From Tabrizicola oligotrophica (GTDB lineage Bacteria > Pseudomonadota > Alphaproteobacteria > Rhodobacterales > Rhodobacteraceae): a stretch of DNA of 64,000 nucleotides. A program made the translations under genes and the position numbers. The notes below the pieces were generated by a model that was not told the origin of the DNA, did not search any database, and saw nothing but the letters and a program-made list of their open reading frames with translations. How positions within the stretch are numbered: the stretch's first letter is position 1; the number at the start of each line of letters is the position of its first letter. Below, in pieces: positions 27,707 through 35,034 of this stretch. The stretch spans positions 124,001 through 188,000 of the forward strand of contig NZ_JAAIVJ010000006.1 in NCBI RefSeq assembly GCF_011008935.1, given 5' to 3'.

Positions 27707-28075
27707 ATGCGCGACGCTTCGATCAATGTGTTGGGGGGGGCCTTGGCGCCCTGTTCCACGGCTCCTGTGACCGGGTTTTACCGCAATGGCTGTTGCGACA
27801 CCGGGCCCGAGGACCGCGGCCAGCACACGGTTTGCGCGGTGATGACGGCAGAATTCCTCGCCCTGTCGAAGTATCTCGGCAATGACCTGTCGACCCCGCG
27901 ACCCGAATTCGGCTTTGCGGGGTTGAAGCCGGGCGACCGTTGGTGCCTGTGCGCCGGGCGCTTCCTGCAGGCGCATGACGAGGGCGCCGCACCGCAGGTG
28001 CATCTTGCCGCCACGCACCGCACGACGCTGGAGATCGTTCCGCTTGAAGTGCTTCGGCTTTATGCCGCCGACTGA
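27707..28075 (+). CDS. DUF2237 family protein
   Basis: A 122-aa soluble protein with the DUF2237 pattern: N-terminal LGGALAPCSTAPVTGFYRNG followed by CCDTG, then HTVCAVMTAEFLALSKYLGN, GLKPGDRWCLCAGRF, and C-terminal VHLAATHRTTLEIVPLEVL. Several conserved Cys (C-CC-C-C-C) suggest metal binding or redox chemistry; no function is established. CCAGG precedes the ATG at 27707. Its 3' end overlaps that of the minus-strand TM-LuxR gene by 16 bp. Confidence 0.9.
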   Translation: MRDASINVLGGALAPCSTAPVTGFYRNGCCDTGPEDRGQHTVCAVMTAEFLALSKYLGNDLSTPRPEFGFAGLKPGDRWCLCAGRFLQAHDEGAAPQVHLAATHRTTLEIVPLEVLRLYAAD

Positions 28076-28581
28076 TCGGTCTCGACCGGGCGCAACGTGC
28101 CTGCGTCGCGCATCAGGTCTTCGATGAAAAGCGACAGCAGTTGCGACCGCCCGGTCACGCCGGCCTTGCGATAGATGGCGTTGGTCTGAGCCTTGACCGT
28201 GCCTTCCGAAGTGGCGCGCAGGGCCGCGATTTCCGGCGTCGCCAGACCCTTGATCGCAAAAAGCGCCACGTCCTTTTCGGCGGGTGTCAGGCTCCATTCG
28301 GCGAAACGCTCTTCCATGAGGTTCATGAAGGCGCCCGAGGCACGGCGCAGGCGTTCCTGGGCCAGATTGCGTTCCTGCAATGTGCGCCGCAGCGCCCAGA
28401 TGCCAAAGCCGACACCCAGGGCAAGGCCGAAGGCTGCCGAAAGTTCAAGATATTCCCGCACCTCCCAAGGCAGCGGCGCCGACCACAGCCCGACATAGGA
28501 CGAGGCGATATCGGCCACGAAGAACACGGCGGACACCACTTGCACGAACAAGATGACCAACAAGACCCATTGCCTGTGCAT
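28060..28581 (-). CDS. membrane-anchored LuxR-type HTH regulator (copy 1)
   Basis: A 173-aa protein with two N-terminal transmembrane helices (about 6-27 and 44-62), a short cytoplasmic linker helix (LRRTLQERNLAQERLRRASG) and a C-terminal LuxR/GerE DNA-binding domain (LTPAEKDVALFAIKGLATPE, SEGTVKAQTNAIYRKAGV, SQLLSLFIEDLM). There is no receiver domain, so it is a one-component regulator that may sense an envelope signal. The nearest relative in the window is the copy at 30160-30741. It lies downstream of two genes for exported acidic proteins, a plausible co-regulated unit. Confidence 0.88.
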   Translation of the reverse strand: MHRQWVLLVILFVQVVSAVFFVADIASSYVGLWSAPLPWEVREYLELSAAFGLALGVGFGIWALRRTLQERNLAQERLRRASGAFMNLMEERFAEWSLTPAEKDVALFAIKGLATPEIAALRATSEGTVKAQTNAIYRKAGVTGRSQLLSLFIEDLMRDAGTLRPVETDQSAA

Positions 28582-28611
28582 CACCGGATCACCTGCCGGC
28601 GAAATTCGGGG

Positions 28612-29082
28612 TCAGTCATCTTCTCCCCCATCTTCGCCGCCTGAGTCGCCGTCGCTGCCCGAATTGTCATCACCGCCGTCGTCGCTGTCGCTGCCGGAAT
28701 TGTCGTCTCCGCCGTCGTCATCGCCGCTGTCGTCATCGCCGCTGTCGTCATCACCGTCGTCATCGTCGCTGTCGTCGTCCTCATCGTCGTCGCCAACGAT
28801 CGACGGCAAGATCGCTCCCTCTGCCGAGGTCCACTGGTCGCGAAGGATCTCCCCTGTCCGGGGGTTCATGATGATTTCACGCATCCCCTTCTTGCCGTAG
28901 GCAACGATCTTGCTGCGACCAAGCAGGGTCGAGCTGACCGAGATCTGCTGATAGCCCTGTTGCTGCAACTGCTCGCGCACGTCATCGACAAAATCGGCAT
29001 GCGCCGGGGAGGCCGCAAGCAAGGCTGCGGTGGCGACTGCCAGCAGGAAGGACCGGCGAAATTTTGGCTGGGCATGTGTCAT
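28612..29082 (-). CDS. exported PepSY-like protein with Asp-rich tail (156 aa)
   Basis: A Sec signal peptide (MTHAQPKFRRSFLLAVATAA then ALLAASPAHA) is followed by a compact domain of about 70 aa (DFVDDVREQLQQQGYQQISV, LGRSKIVAYGKKGMREII, NPRTGEILRDQW). A tail of about 60 aa follows that is almost only Asp, Ser and Gly. The compact domain resembles PepSY and is homologous to those at 30722-31162 and, more distantly, 29171-29848. The acidic tail suggests cation binding. The gene is 30 bp upstream of TM-LuxR copy 1. Confidence 0.8.
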   Translation of the reverse strand: MTHAQPKFRRSFLLAVATAALLAASPAHADFVDDVREQLQQQGYQQISVSSTLLGRSKIVAYGKKGMREIIMNPRTGEILRDQWTSAEGAILPSIVGDDDEDDDSDDDDGDDDSGDDDSGDDDGGDDNSGSDSDDGGDDNSGSDGDSGGEDGGEDD

Positions 29083-29111
29083 ATCTGACCTGCATCATCC
29101 TCAAGAAAGGC

Positions 29112-29132
29112 CGGCCCGGCAAGACCGGGCCG
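29112..29132 (-). terminator. hairpin after the Asp-rich repeat gene
   Basis: CGGCCCGG (29112-29119) pairs with CCGGGCCG (29125-29132) across 5 nt in the gap between the two acidic-protein genes. On the minus strand it is followed by GCCTTTC. It is a weak intrinsic terminator or attenuator. Confidence 0.45.
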
Positions 29133-29170
29133 ACCAGAATTCAACGTTTCGGACTCTTCCCCTTGTGGGA

Positions 29171-29848
29171 TCAGTCGTCGTCGCCATCGTTGTCATCGCC
29201 GCCGTTGTCACCGCCGTTGTCGTCGCCGCTGTCGTCACCGTCGTTGTCGTCGCCGCTGTCATCGCCATCGTTGTCGTCGCCGCTGTCATCGCCGCCGTTG
29301 TCGTCGCCGCTGTCATCGCCATCGTTGTCGTCGCCGCTGTCGTCACCGTCGTTGTCGTCGCCGTCGTCATCGCCGCCGTCGTCATCGCCGCTGTCATCGC
29401 CGTCGCTGTCATCGTCGCCGTCGTCATCGCCGCTGTCATCGTCGCCATCGTCGTCGCCGCTGTCATCGTCGCCGTCGTCATCGCTGCTGTCGTCGTCGCC
29501 ATCGTCATCGTCGCTGGCCTCGTCTTCATCTTCATCGTCGCTGTCGTCGTTGCCGACGAAATCTTCGTCGACTTCCCGGATGGAGACGCCCGGCTGGATG
29601 TCTTCGTCCTCATCCGGGGTGCCGAATTCGGTTTCAAGAACGAAGCCGGTGGTATTGTCATAAACCACTTCGACCTTGGCGCCTTCACGGACGGCCTCGA
29701 TCTTGGTTTCGGTCGGGCCCTGCTTCACTTCGATGCTGGTGTAGCCCTCGGACTGGAACTGCGCGATCAGCGCGTCGGTGTCAATCGCGGCGAGCGCCGC
29801 GGTGGAGGGAAGGGCAAACATCGTGGCAATGAGGAAAATACGCTTCAT
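29171..29848 (-). CDS. exported protein with long Asp-rich tandem repeats (225 aa)
   Basis: Signal peptide MKRIFLIATMFALPSTAALA, then a PepSY-like domain of about 55 aa (DTDALIAQFQSEGYTSIEVK, AKVEVVYDNTTGFVLETEF), an acidic spacer, and about 130 aa composed almost only of Asp, Gly, Ser and Asn. The last 62 residues are 9-aa repeats of DDNDGDDSG. AGGAG is 7 nt upstream of the second of two adjacent ATGs, so 29848 is preferred. Such polyaspartate tails are expected to bind Ca2+ or other cations outside the cytoplasm. Function unknown. Confidence 0.8.
   Translation of the reverse strand: MKRIFLIATMFALPSTAALAAIDTDALIAQFQSEGYTSIEVKQGPTETKIEAVREGAKVEVVYDNTTGFVLETEFGTPDEDEDIQPGVSIREVDEDFVGNDDSDDEDEDEASDDDDGDDDSSDDDGDDDSGDDDGDDDSGDDDGDDDSDGDDSGDDDGGDDDGDDNDGDDSGDDNDGDDSGDDNGGDDSGDDNDGDDSGDDNDGDDSGDDNGGDNGGDDNDGDDD
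29174..29359 (-). repeat. 27-nt tandem repeat encoding DDNDGDDSG units
   Basis: Six full units and one partial unit of a 27-bp repeat (plus-strand core TCGCCATCGTTGTCGTCGCC) encode DDNDGDDSG or the variants DDNGGDDSG and DDNGGDNGG. The unit length is a multiple of three, so changes in copy number would keep the reading frame. Confidence 0.85.
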
Positions 29849-30159
29849 CATCAGTCTCCTGTTCAAGCCATTGCTGGCGGGTTCCGCGCGTTCTGCGCCA
29901 AGTCATTGCTGTGAGGCTGTCCCGTGAAGGTCTGGGCGGACCAGCCTTCCTCGGGGCAGCGTCGACAGCCACAGGAAGCCATCCCGCTGATCAGGAGGAA
30001 ATCGGCGCTGAGTTTAAACAGGGGGGCTTAGACCCCCGGGAAGACGCGCATAACCCTGAGTTTAGGACCATGGTCGGAAAATTTCGCCCTTCTGGTCGGA
30101 ACCCTGGCAGCAATGTGGCGGCCTTGAGGCAGCGGTTGCCGGGCTTCCGGGTCTGCCCG
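29849..30159. other. 311-bp intergenic region upstream of the Asp-rich gene
   Basis: No convincing gene. A hairpin GGGGG/CCCCC with a 6-nt loop (30022-30037), followed on the minus strand by CTGTTTAAAC, may end the TM-LuxR copy 2 transcript. A 9-nt direct repeat CTGAGTTTA occurs at 30008 and 30056. The promoter for the Asp-rich gene should lie here. Confidence 0.5.
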
Positions 30160-30741
30160 TCAGGCAGATGATTCGATCTCGGCCGGATTGCTGCGGTCGG
30201 TGCCCATCAGGTCCTCGATGAAGAGCGAGAGGAGCTGCGGACGGCCCGTGACATTGGCCTTGCGATAGATCGCCGCGGTTTGCGCCTTGATGGTGCCTTC
30301 GGAGGTTTCGCGCAGCCGGGCCATTTCCTGCACCGACAGCCCCTTGATCGCAAAAAGCGCGACATCGCGTTCAGCTGCCGTAAGCCCCCATTGGTCAAAC
30401 CGGGCGTTCAGCAGATCGACGAAGGCTGCCGAAGCGCGCTCCAGCCGGGCTTCGGCCCGCTTCAGGTCGCGCACCGCGCGCAGGACCAGCAGCGTGCCGA
30501 GGACGAGCCCCAGCAACAGGCCAAGCCCCGCCCCGATTTCCAGCAATTCGCGCATGCCCCAAGACAGCGGCGCCGGGTAGATGCCGAAGGCCGAAAGCAG
30601 GATGTCGCCCATGAACACCAGCGCACAGGCGGCCTGAAGCACCAAGAGCAGGGCGAATGCGGCAAGTCTCGTCAATTGGCCGCCGTCCCGTACCCATTGT
30701 CGCGGCCCAAAGACGCCCGCGTCACGGAGAACTGCCCGCAC
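30160..30741 (-). CDS. membrane-anchored LuxR-type HTH regulator (copy 2)
   Basis: About 193 aa with two transmembrane helices (RLAAFALLLVLQAACALVFM and IGAGLGLLLGLVLGTLLVL), a charged linker (RDLKRAEARLERAS) and a C-terminal LuxR HTH (LTAAERDVALFAIKGLSVQE, SEGTIKAQTAAIYRKANV, PQLLSLFIEDLMG). It is a clear paralogue of 28060-28581. The GTG at 30741 overlaps the end of the upstream exported-protein gene by 20 bp; a TTG near 30675 is an alternative start. The overlap suggests translational coupling. Confidence 0.85.
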   Translation of the reverse strand: MRAVLRDAGVFGPRQWVRDGGQLTRLAAFALLLVLQAACALVFMGDILLSAFGIYPAPLSWGMRELLEIGAGLGLLLGLVLGTLLVLRAVRDLKRAEARLERASAAFVDLLNARFDQWGLTAAERDVALFAIKGLSVQEMARLRETSEGTIKAQTAAIYRKANVTGRPQLLSLFIEDLMGTDRSNPAEIESSA

Positions 30742-31162
30742 CGACTACGGCGCCATCGAGCGCCCGGCCCGTGCCGAGCGTGTCGGTCAGGCTCAGGCCG
30801 GGGGCGGCATCCGCGCTGCCGGTCACGCCAATGGCGCCGCCGGACGCGGCGATCCCGGTCGTACCGGAATTGCCGGTGCCGGCAAACCGGCTGTCGTCGG
30901 ACATGACCTTGCGCACCGAGTAGTCCCGCAAGATCTCGCCCGTGCCGGGAATGAACACCACCTCGCGCAGCGTGCCATCCTTCTCGGCCAGAATGCGCTG
31001 GCGTCCCAGCCAGGTGCGTTCGTCCTCAAGGATCGTGTAACCCCGCGACAACAGCGTACTCAGGATCTCATCGGTCGGGGTCAGCGTCGCGTCGCTTTGC
31101 GCCAGAGCAGGCCCGGCCAGCGCCAGCAGCAGCGCAAGGGTCGGAGCATGGGGACGTTTCAT
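30722..31162 (-). CDS. exported PepSY-like protein (146 aa)
   Basis: Signal peptide MKRPHAPTLALLLALAGPALA, then a domain homologous to that of 28612-29082 (ILSTLLSRGYTILEDERTW, LGRQRILAEKDGTLREVVF, TGEILRDYS) and a Gly/Ala/Thr-rich C-terminus (AGTGNSGTTGIAASGGAIG) instead of a poly-Asp tail. GGAGAACCCAG before the ATG supports the start at 31162. It overlaps TM-LuxR copy 2 by 20 bp. The pairing of an exported PepSY-like protein with a TM-LuxR repeats the arrangement at 28060-29082. Confidence 0.8.
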   Translation of the reverse strand: MKRPHAPTLALLLALAGPALAQSDATLTPTDEILSTLLSRGYTILEDERTWLGRQRILAEKDGTLREVVFIPGTGEILRDYSVRKVMSDDSRFAGTGNSGTTGIAASGGAIGVTGSADAAPGLSLTDTLGTGRALDGAVVGAGSSP

Positions 31163-31245
31163 CTGGGTTCTCCGGCGTGCAAGGGGCAAAGTGGCCTTGC
31201 AGGCACAAGGGGTCAAGCCGCAAAAGGCCCGGCGTCGGCAGGAAA

Positions 31246-31271
31246 CCCCGGCCCGGTCGTCCGGGCCGGGG
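31246..31271 (-). terminator. terminator after the acidic exported protein gene
   Basis: CCCCGGCCCGG (31246-31256) pairs perfectly with CCGGGCCGGGG (31261-31271) across a 4-nt loop. On the minus strand it is followed by TTTCC. It is a strong GC-rich stem with a short U-tail. Confidence 0.65.
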
Positions 31272-31277
31272 CTGTTG

Positions 31278-31937
31278 TCAGTTCGTCAGCTGGCGCTTCG
31301 TCCAGTAGGTTCCGCCGTCGCGGCCGACCTCAGGGTCGCCCGCGCTGCCTGCCACCTCGCCGCGCTGGTTCGGCTCGGTGCCGCGCACCGGCCCGGCGGT
31401 ATAGGTGACCTCGACATCGGCCACATGCTCCAGGGGCTCGCCGGTCATTTCGATCGGGTCAATGGAGATTTCCGGAACGCCGCTGCACTCCGCGCATTCG
31501 GGATCGGTGACTTCGCCGTCCGGGTCGTCTTCGAAACCCTCTTCGACAGTGCCGTCCCCATCTTCATAGGTGCCATCTTCATAGGTGCCATCCTCGGCAG
31601 GGTCGTCGCTTTCGTCGCCGTCCCAGTACTCCTCGCCGTCGGAACCCTCGTCGACGTAATCGCCTTCGTCGCCGTCGGTATAATCCTCTTCACCGCCATC
31701 CACATAGCCGCCGTCGTCCGGCTCTGCCCCCGTTTCGTCGGCTTCGCTGTCAATCGGATCGACCGGGTCGATGGAAACCTCGGGCTCGCCTGCTTCGACA
31801 TCAATCGAAACCGGGTCCGGTTCGCCCACAGGTTCGGTGAAGCCCCCGGCGCTCGCGGCCGTGGACAACAGCAGACCTGCGAGAACCGAAACCCCGGCCT
31901 GCCGGAGCAGACGCCTTACCAGAAAATCACTTGCCAC
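31278..31937 (-). CDS. exported acidic Asp/Glu-rich protein (219 aa)
   Basis: N-terminal signal sequence (VRRLLRQAGVSVLAGLLL then STAASA), then about 120 aa very rich in Asp, Glu, Gly and Tyr with imperfect repeats (EDGTYEDGTYEDGDGT, DGDEGDYVDEGSDGEEYWD). A C-terminal portion follows with CAEC and VADVEVTYTAGPVRGTEPNQ. No family is recognised. GTG at 31937 is chosen because AGGAG lies 8 nt upstream; longer in-frame starts give an implausible N-terminus. It is the first gene of the acidic exported-protein module. Confidence 0.7.
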   Translation of the reverse strand: MASDFLVRRLLRQAGVSVLAGLLLSTAASAGGFTEPVGEPDPVSIDVEAGEPEVSIDPVDPIDSEADETGAEPDDGGYVDGGEEDYTDGDEGDYVDEGSDGEEYWDGDESDDPAEDGTYEDGTYEDGDGTVEEGFEDDPDGEVTDPECAECSGVPEISIDPIEMTGEPLEHVADVEVTYTAGPVRGTEPNQRGEVAGSAGDPEVGRDGGTYWTKRQLTN

Positions 31938-32118
31938 GATCAGATCTCCTACTCGTGCTTGTCCAAACGTCAGATGCGGACGAAACGATTCGCCCGGAGC
32001 TTCACGAGGCCCGAGACAGGAGCATGCTACCATTCGCAAAAGGTTTGCGCTGGCAGTTTGTGGAGCGGATGGGCGCGCATAAACAAAGGTTTATGCGCAA
32101 AATCAAGGGCTTGTGACG

Positions 32119-33351
32119 TCAGACCTTCATCGTCACGCCGAGATGTTTGGCGACGGTGAAGATGTCCTTGTCGCCGCGCCCGCACATGTTCATCACGATG
32201 ATGTGGTCTTTCGGCAGGGTGGGGGCGATCTTCATCACATGGGCGAGCGCATGGCTCGGCTCCAGCGCCGGGATGATGCCTTCCAGCTGGCAGCAAAGCT
32301 GGAACGCTTCCAGCGCCTCGGCATCGGTGATCGAGACGTATTTCGCCCGGCCCACATCATGCAACCAGGAATGTTCCGGCCCGATGCCGGGATAGTCGAG
32401 GCCGGCCGAGATCGAGAAGCCCTCCAGAATCTGGCCATCGGGATCTTGCAGCAGGTAGGTGCGGTTGCCATGCAGCACGCCCGGCCGGCCGCCGGTGAGC
32501 GAGGCGCAATGCTGCATCCGGTCATCCACACCCTTGCCGCCGGCCTCGACCCCGATGATGTTGACCGAAGGGTCATTGAGGAAGGGATAGAACAGCCCCA
32601 TGGCGTTCGAGCCGCCACCAATGGCAGCCACCAGAGTGTCGGGCAGACGGCCTTCGCCCTCCTGCTCGGCCAGTTGCCAGCGCACCTCCTTGCCGATGAT
32701 CGACTGGAAATCGCGCACCATGGCCGGATAGGGGTGCGGGCCAGCCACCGTGCCGATGCAATAGAAGGTGTCGCGCACGTTGGTCACCCAGTCGCGCAGC
32801 GCGTCGTTCATCGCGTCCTTCAGCGTGCCGCGGCCGGAAGTCACCGGAATGACCTCGGCGCCCAAGAGCTTCATGCGGAATACGTTCGGGGCCTGCCGTT
32901 CGACATCATGCGCGCCCATGTAGACCACGCATTTCAGCCCGAACTTGGCGCAGACCGTTGCGGTCGCCACCCCGTGCTGGCCGGCGCCGGTTTCGGCGAT
33001 GATCCGGGTCTTGCCCATGCGACGGGCCAGGATGATCTGGCCAAGGACGTTGTTCACCTTGTGCGCGCCGGTATGGTTCAGCTCGTCGCGCTTCATGTAG
33101 ACCTTGGCGCCGCCCAGATGCGCCGTCAGGCGCGGGGCGAAATACAAGGGCGAGGGCCGGCCGACGTAATGCTTCCACAGATCGTCCATCTCGGCCCAGA
33201 AGGTCGGGTCGGTCTTGGCGTGGTTGTACCGTTCTTCCAGATCGAGGATCAGCGGCATCAGGGTTTCCGACACGAAGCGCCCGCCGAAAATGCCAAAGCG
33301 GCCCGCCTCATCCGGCCCCGTCATGAAGCTGTTCAAACCGTCCTCGGCCAT
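32119..33351 (-). CDS. trpB: tryptophan synthase beta chain
   Basis: PLP enzyme joining indole and serine to make tryptophan. The 410-aa protein carries the PLP lysine in [30 protein letters not shown], the phosphate-binding [10 protein letters not shown], and the C-terminal [17 protein letters not shown]. Neither trpF nor trpA is adjacent; trpF is at 2251-2913. The downstream neighbour is the acidic exported-protein module, separated by 180 bp. Confidence 0.98.
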   Translation of the reverse strand: MAEDGLNSFMTGPDEAGRFGIFGGRFVSETLMPLILDLEERYNHAKTDPTFWAEMDDLWKHYVGRPSPLYFAPRLTAHLGGAKVYMKRDELNHTGAHKVNNVLGQIILARRMGKTRIIAETGAGQHGVATATVCAKFGLKCVVYMGAHDVERQAPNVFRMKLLGAEVIPVTSGRGTLKDAMNDALRDWVTNVRDTFYCIGTVAGPHPYPAMVRDFQSIIGKEVRWQLAEQEGEGRLPDTLVAAIGGGSNAMGLFYPFLNDPSVNIIGVEAGGKGVDDRMQHCASLTGGRPGVLHGNRTYLLQDPDGQILEGFSISAGLDYPGIGPEHSWLHDVGRAKYVSITDAEALEAFQLCCQLEGIIPALEPSHALAHVMKIAPTLPKDHIIVMNMCGRGDKDIFTVAKHLGVTMKV

Positions 33352-33407
33352 GGCTGATCTCCCCTGATTGGTTTTGCCGATGTAGCGCCCTTCGCCCGCC
33401 GGGGAAA

Positions 33408-33472
33408 GGGGGGCGTCTGCCCCCCTCGGCCTGCGGCCTCACCCCCGGAGGATATTTCGGCCACATTGAAGG
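33408..33472. repeat. dispersed intergenic repeat, copy 1
   Basis: Begins with a GGGGGGC/GCCCCCC hairpin, then CTCGGC, then CCTCACCCCCGGAGGATATT and TCGGCCACATTGAAGG. A second copy at 58138-58203 shares the hairpin, the CCTCACCCCCG block and GGATATTTnGnCCACATTGA. It lies between trpB and pyrD. It is probably a REP-like element that could also act as a transcript-end hairpin. Confidence 0.7.
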
Positions 33473-33477
33473 CCGGA

Positions 33478-34539
33478 TCAGAGCCAGACGCCGCGGTTGG
33501 TCCCGGTCGCCGCGGCGATGGTGGCATGGCCATCGCGCGCCAGAAGCGCCTCCAGCCCGCGCGCCACTTCGGCGACGAGCGACAGGCCCTGATAGACGAG
33601 CGCGGTGTAAAGCTGCACGGCAGAGGCGCCGGCGCGGATCTTGGCATAGGCCTCATCGGCATTGGAAATGCCGCCGACGCCGATCAGCGGCAGCCGGCCC
33701 TCGGTCAGTCTGGATAGCTGCGCCAGAACGCGGGTGGACTTTTCGAACAGGGGCGCGCCGGAAAGCCCGCCAGTTTCGCCCGCATGTGCAGATTTCAGAC
33801 CTTCGCGCGAGAGCGTGGTGTTGGTGGCGATCACGGCATCGACGCCCGAGGCCAGGGCGACCTCGGCCAGCTGCGCCAGTTCGTCGGAGTTCAGGTCGGG
33901 GGCGATCTTCAGGAACACCGGGATGCGGCGGGCGAGGCCCTCGCGAGTTTCCATCACACCGGCCAGCAGCGCCGAAAGCGCGGCGGCGCCCTGCAGGTCG
34001 CGCAGCTTCTCGGTGTTCGGCGACGAGACGTTCACGGTGGCGAAATCGACATGCGGGCCACAGGTGGCCAGCACGCGGGCGAAATCGGCGGCGCGGTCGG
34101 CGCTGGTCTTGTTGGCGCCAAGGTTCAGGCCCACCGGCACCGCGCCGCGCGGATGGGCGGCAAGGCGGGCGGCGATGGCATCGGCCCCCGCGTTGTTGAA
34201 GCCGAAGCGGTTGATCGCCGCGCGGTCCTCGGTCAGGCGAAAGAGCCGCGGCTTGGGGTTGCCGGGTTGCGGCAAGGGGGTGGCCGCGCCGACCTCGACA
34301 AAACCGAAGCCCGCGCGCACCAGCGCCGCAAGCGCGCTGGCGTTCTTGTCATAGCCCGCGGCCAGACCGACCGGGTTCGGCAGCGACAGTCCGGCCAGCG
34401 TGGTCGCCAGCCGGAGCGAGGTGACCGGGCCGGGCAAGGGCGCGAGGCCCGACCGCAGCGCCAGAAGCGACAGGCCATGGGCGCGTTCGGGATCGACGCG
34501 GTGCAGAAGGGCGAGGCCCAGAGTTTCGATCGGGGTCAA
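33478..34539 (-). CDS. pyrD: dihydroorotate dehydrogenase (quinone), class 2
   Basis: FMN flavoprotein at the inner membrane oxidising dihydroorotate to orotate with quinone. About 353 aa. Visible are the class 2 N-terminal helix ([20 protein letters not shown]), the FMN site [33 protein letters not shown], the catalytic Ser in [15 protein letters not shown], and [12 protein letters not shown]. The best start is TTG at 34539 (LTPIETLGL), which overlaps the stop of the DUF952 gene (TTGA), so translation is probably coupled. Confidence 0.95.
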   Translation of the reverse strand: MTPIETLGLALLHRVDPERAHGLSLLALRSGLAPLPGPVTSLRLATTLAGLSLPNPVGLAAGYDKNASALAALVRAGFGFVEVGAATPLPQPGNPKPRLFRLTEDRAAINRFGFNNAGADAIAARLAAHPRGAVPVGLNLGANKTSADRAADFARVLATCGPHVDFATVNVSSPNTEKLRDLQGAAALSALLAGVMETREGLARRIPVFLKIAPDLNSDELAQLAEVALASGVDAVIATNTTLSREGLKSAHAGETGGLSGAPLFEKSTRVLAQLSRLTEGRLPLIGVGGISNADEAYAKIRAGASAVQLYTALVYQGLSLVAEVARGLEALLARDGHATIAAATGTNRGVWL

Positions 34540-34874
34540 ATCACGCCCTCGGGAAAGATGTGGCCGGCCGCCCCAAGCGGCAGGGACTTGTCCCAGACCA
34601 CTTCGGACAGCGCGAGCTTGCGGTAGAGATGCGGAAACAGTGCGCCGCCGCGCGAGGGCTCCCATTTCAGGGCGTCGCCCAGGCGGTCGGCATCGAACGC
34701 CACCAGCACCAGATCGCTTTCGCTGGCAAACCATTTGGCGGCGGTTTCCGCCACCTGCGTCGCGGTGGAGAAATGCACGAAGCCATCGGCCAGATCGACC
34801 GGCGCACCGGCGGTTTCGCCGGCGGCGCGGAAGGCATCCCATTCGGGGCGGCGGAGGATCTTGTAGATCAGCAT
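34536..34874 (-). CDS. DUF952 family protein
   Basis: A 112-aa protein beginning [20 protein letters not shown], with [40 protein letters not shown] and [20 protein letters not shown], the typical DUF952 pattern. The function is unknown; the family is a small alpha/beta fold with a conserved His and Tyr. It immediately precedes and overlaps pyrD, as in some other alphaproteobacteria, but a role in pyrimidine synthesis is not shown. Confidence 0.9.
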   Translation of the reverse strand: MLIYKILRRPEWDAFRAAGETAGAPVDLADGFVHFSTATQVAETAAKWFASESDLVLVAFDADRLGDALKWEPSRGGALFPHLYRKLALSEVVWDKSLPLGAAGHIFPEGVI

Positions 34875-35034
34875 CGGCCTTCCATGCCGAAAGCGGCCCC
34901 TTTGGTCAAGCTTGGCTGTCATCCGCCTGTCGTGTTCCGGGCTTTATCAGAAGGTCAAATGCGGCTTTGACAGACTCGGGGGACGGGTCGCAAAGTACCG
35001 GCATTGTAACAGCCACAACCTTCGGGAGTTCGCC

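Noticed and set aside
29030-29914. Plus-strand open frames rich in Val/Ala/Ile or Ser/Pro across 29.0-29.9 kb
   Set aside because: They are antisense readings of the GAC/GAT-rich tandem repeats; the minus-strand frames have signal peptides and Shine-Dalgarno sites.
29911-30171. 86-codon plus-strand frame in the intergenic gap
   Set aside because: No Shine-Dalgarno, no recognisable domain, overlaps the end of the TM-LuxR gene, and composition is not gene-like.
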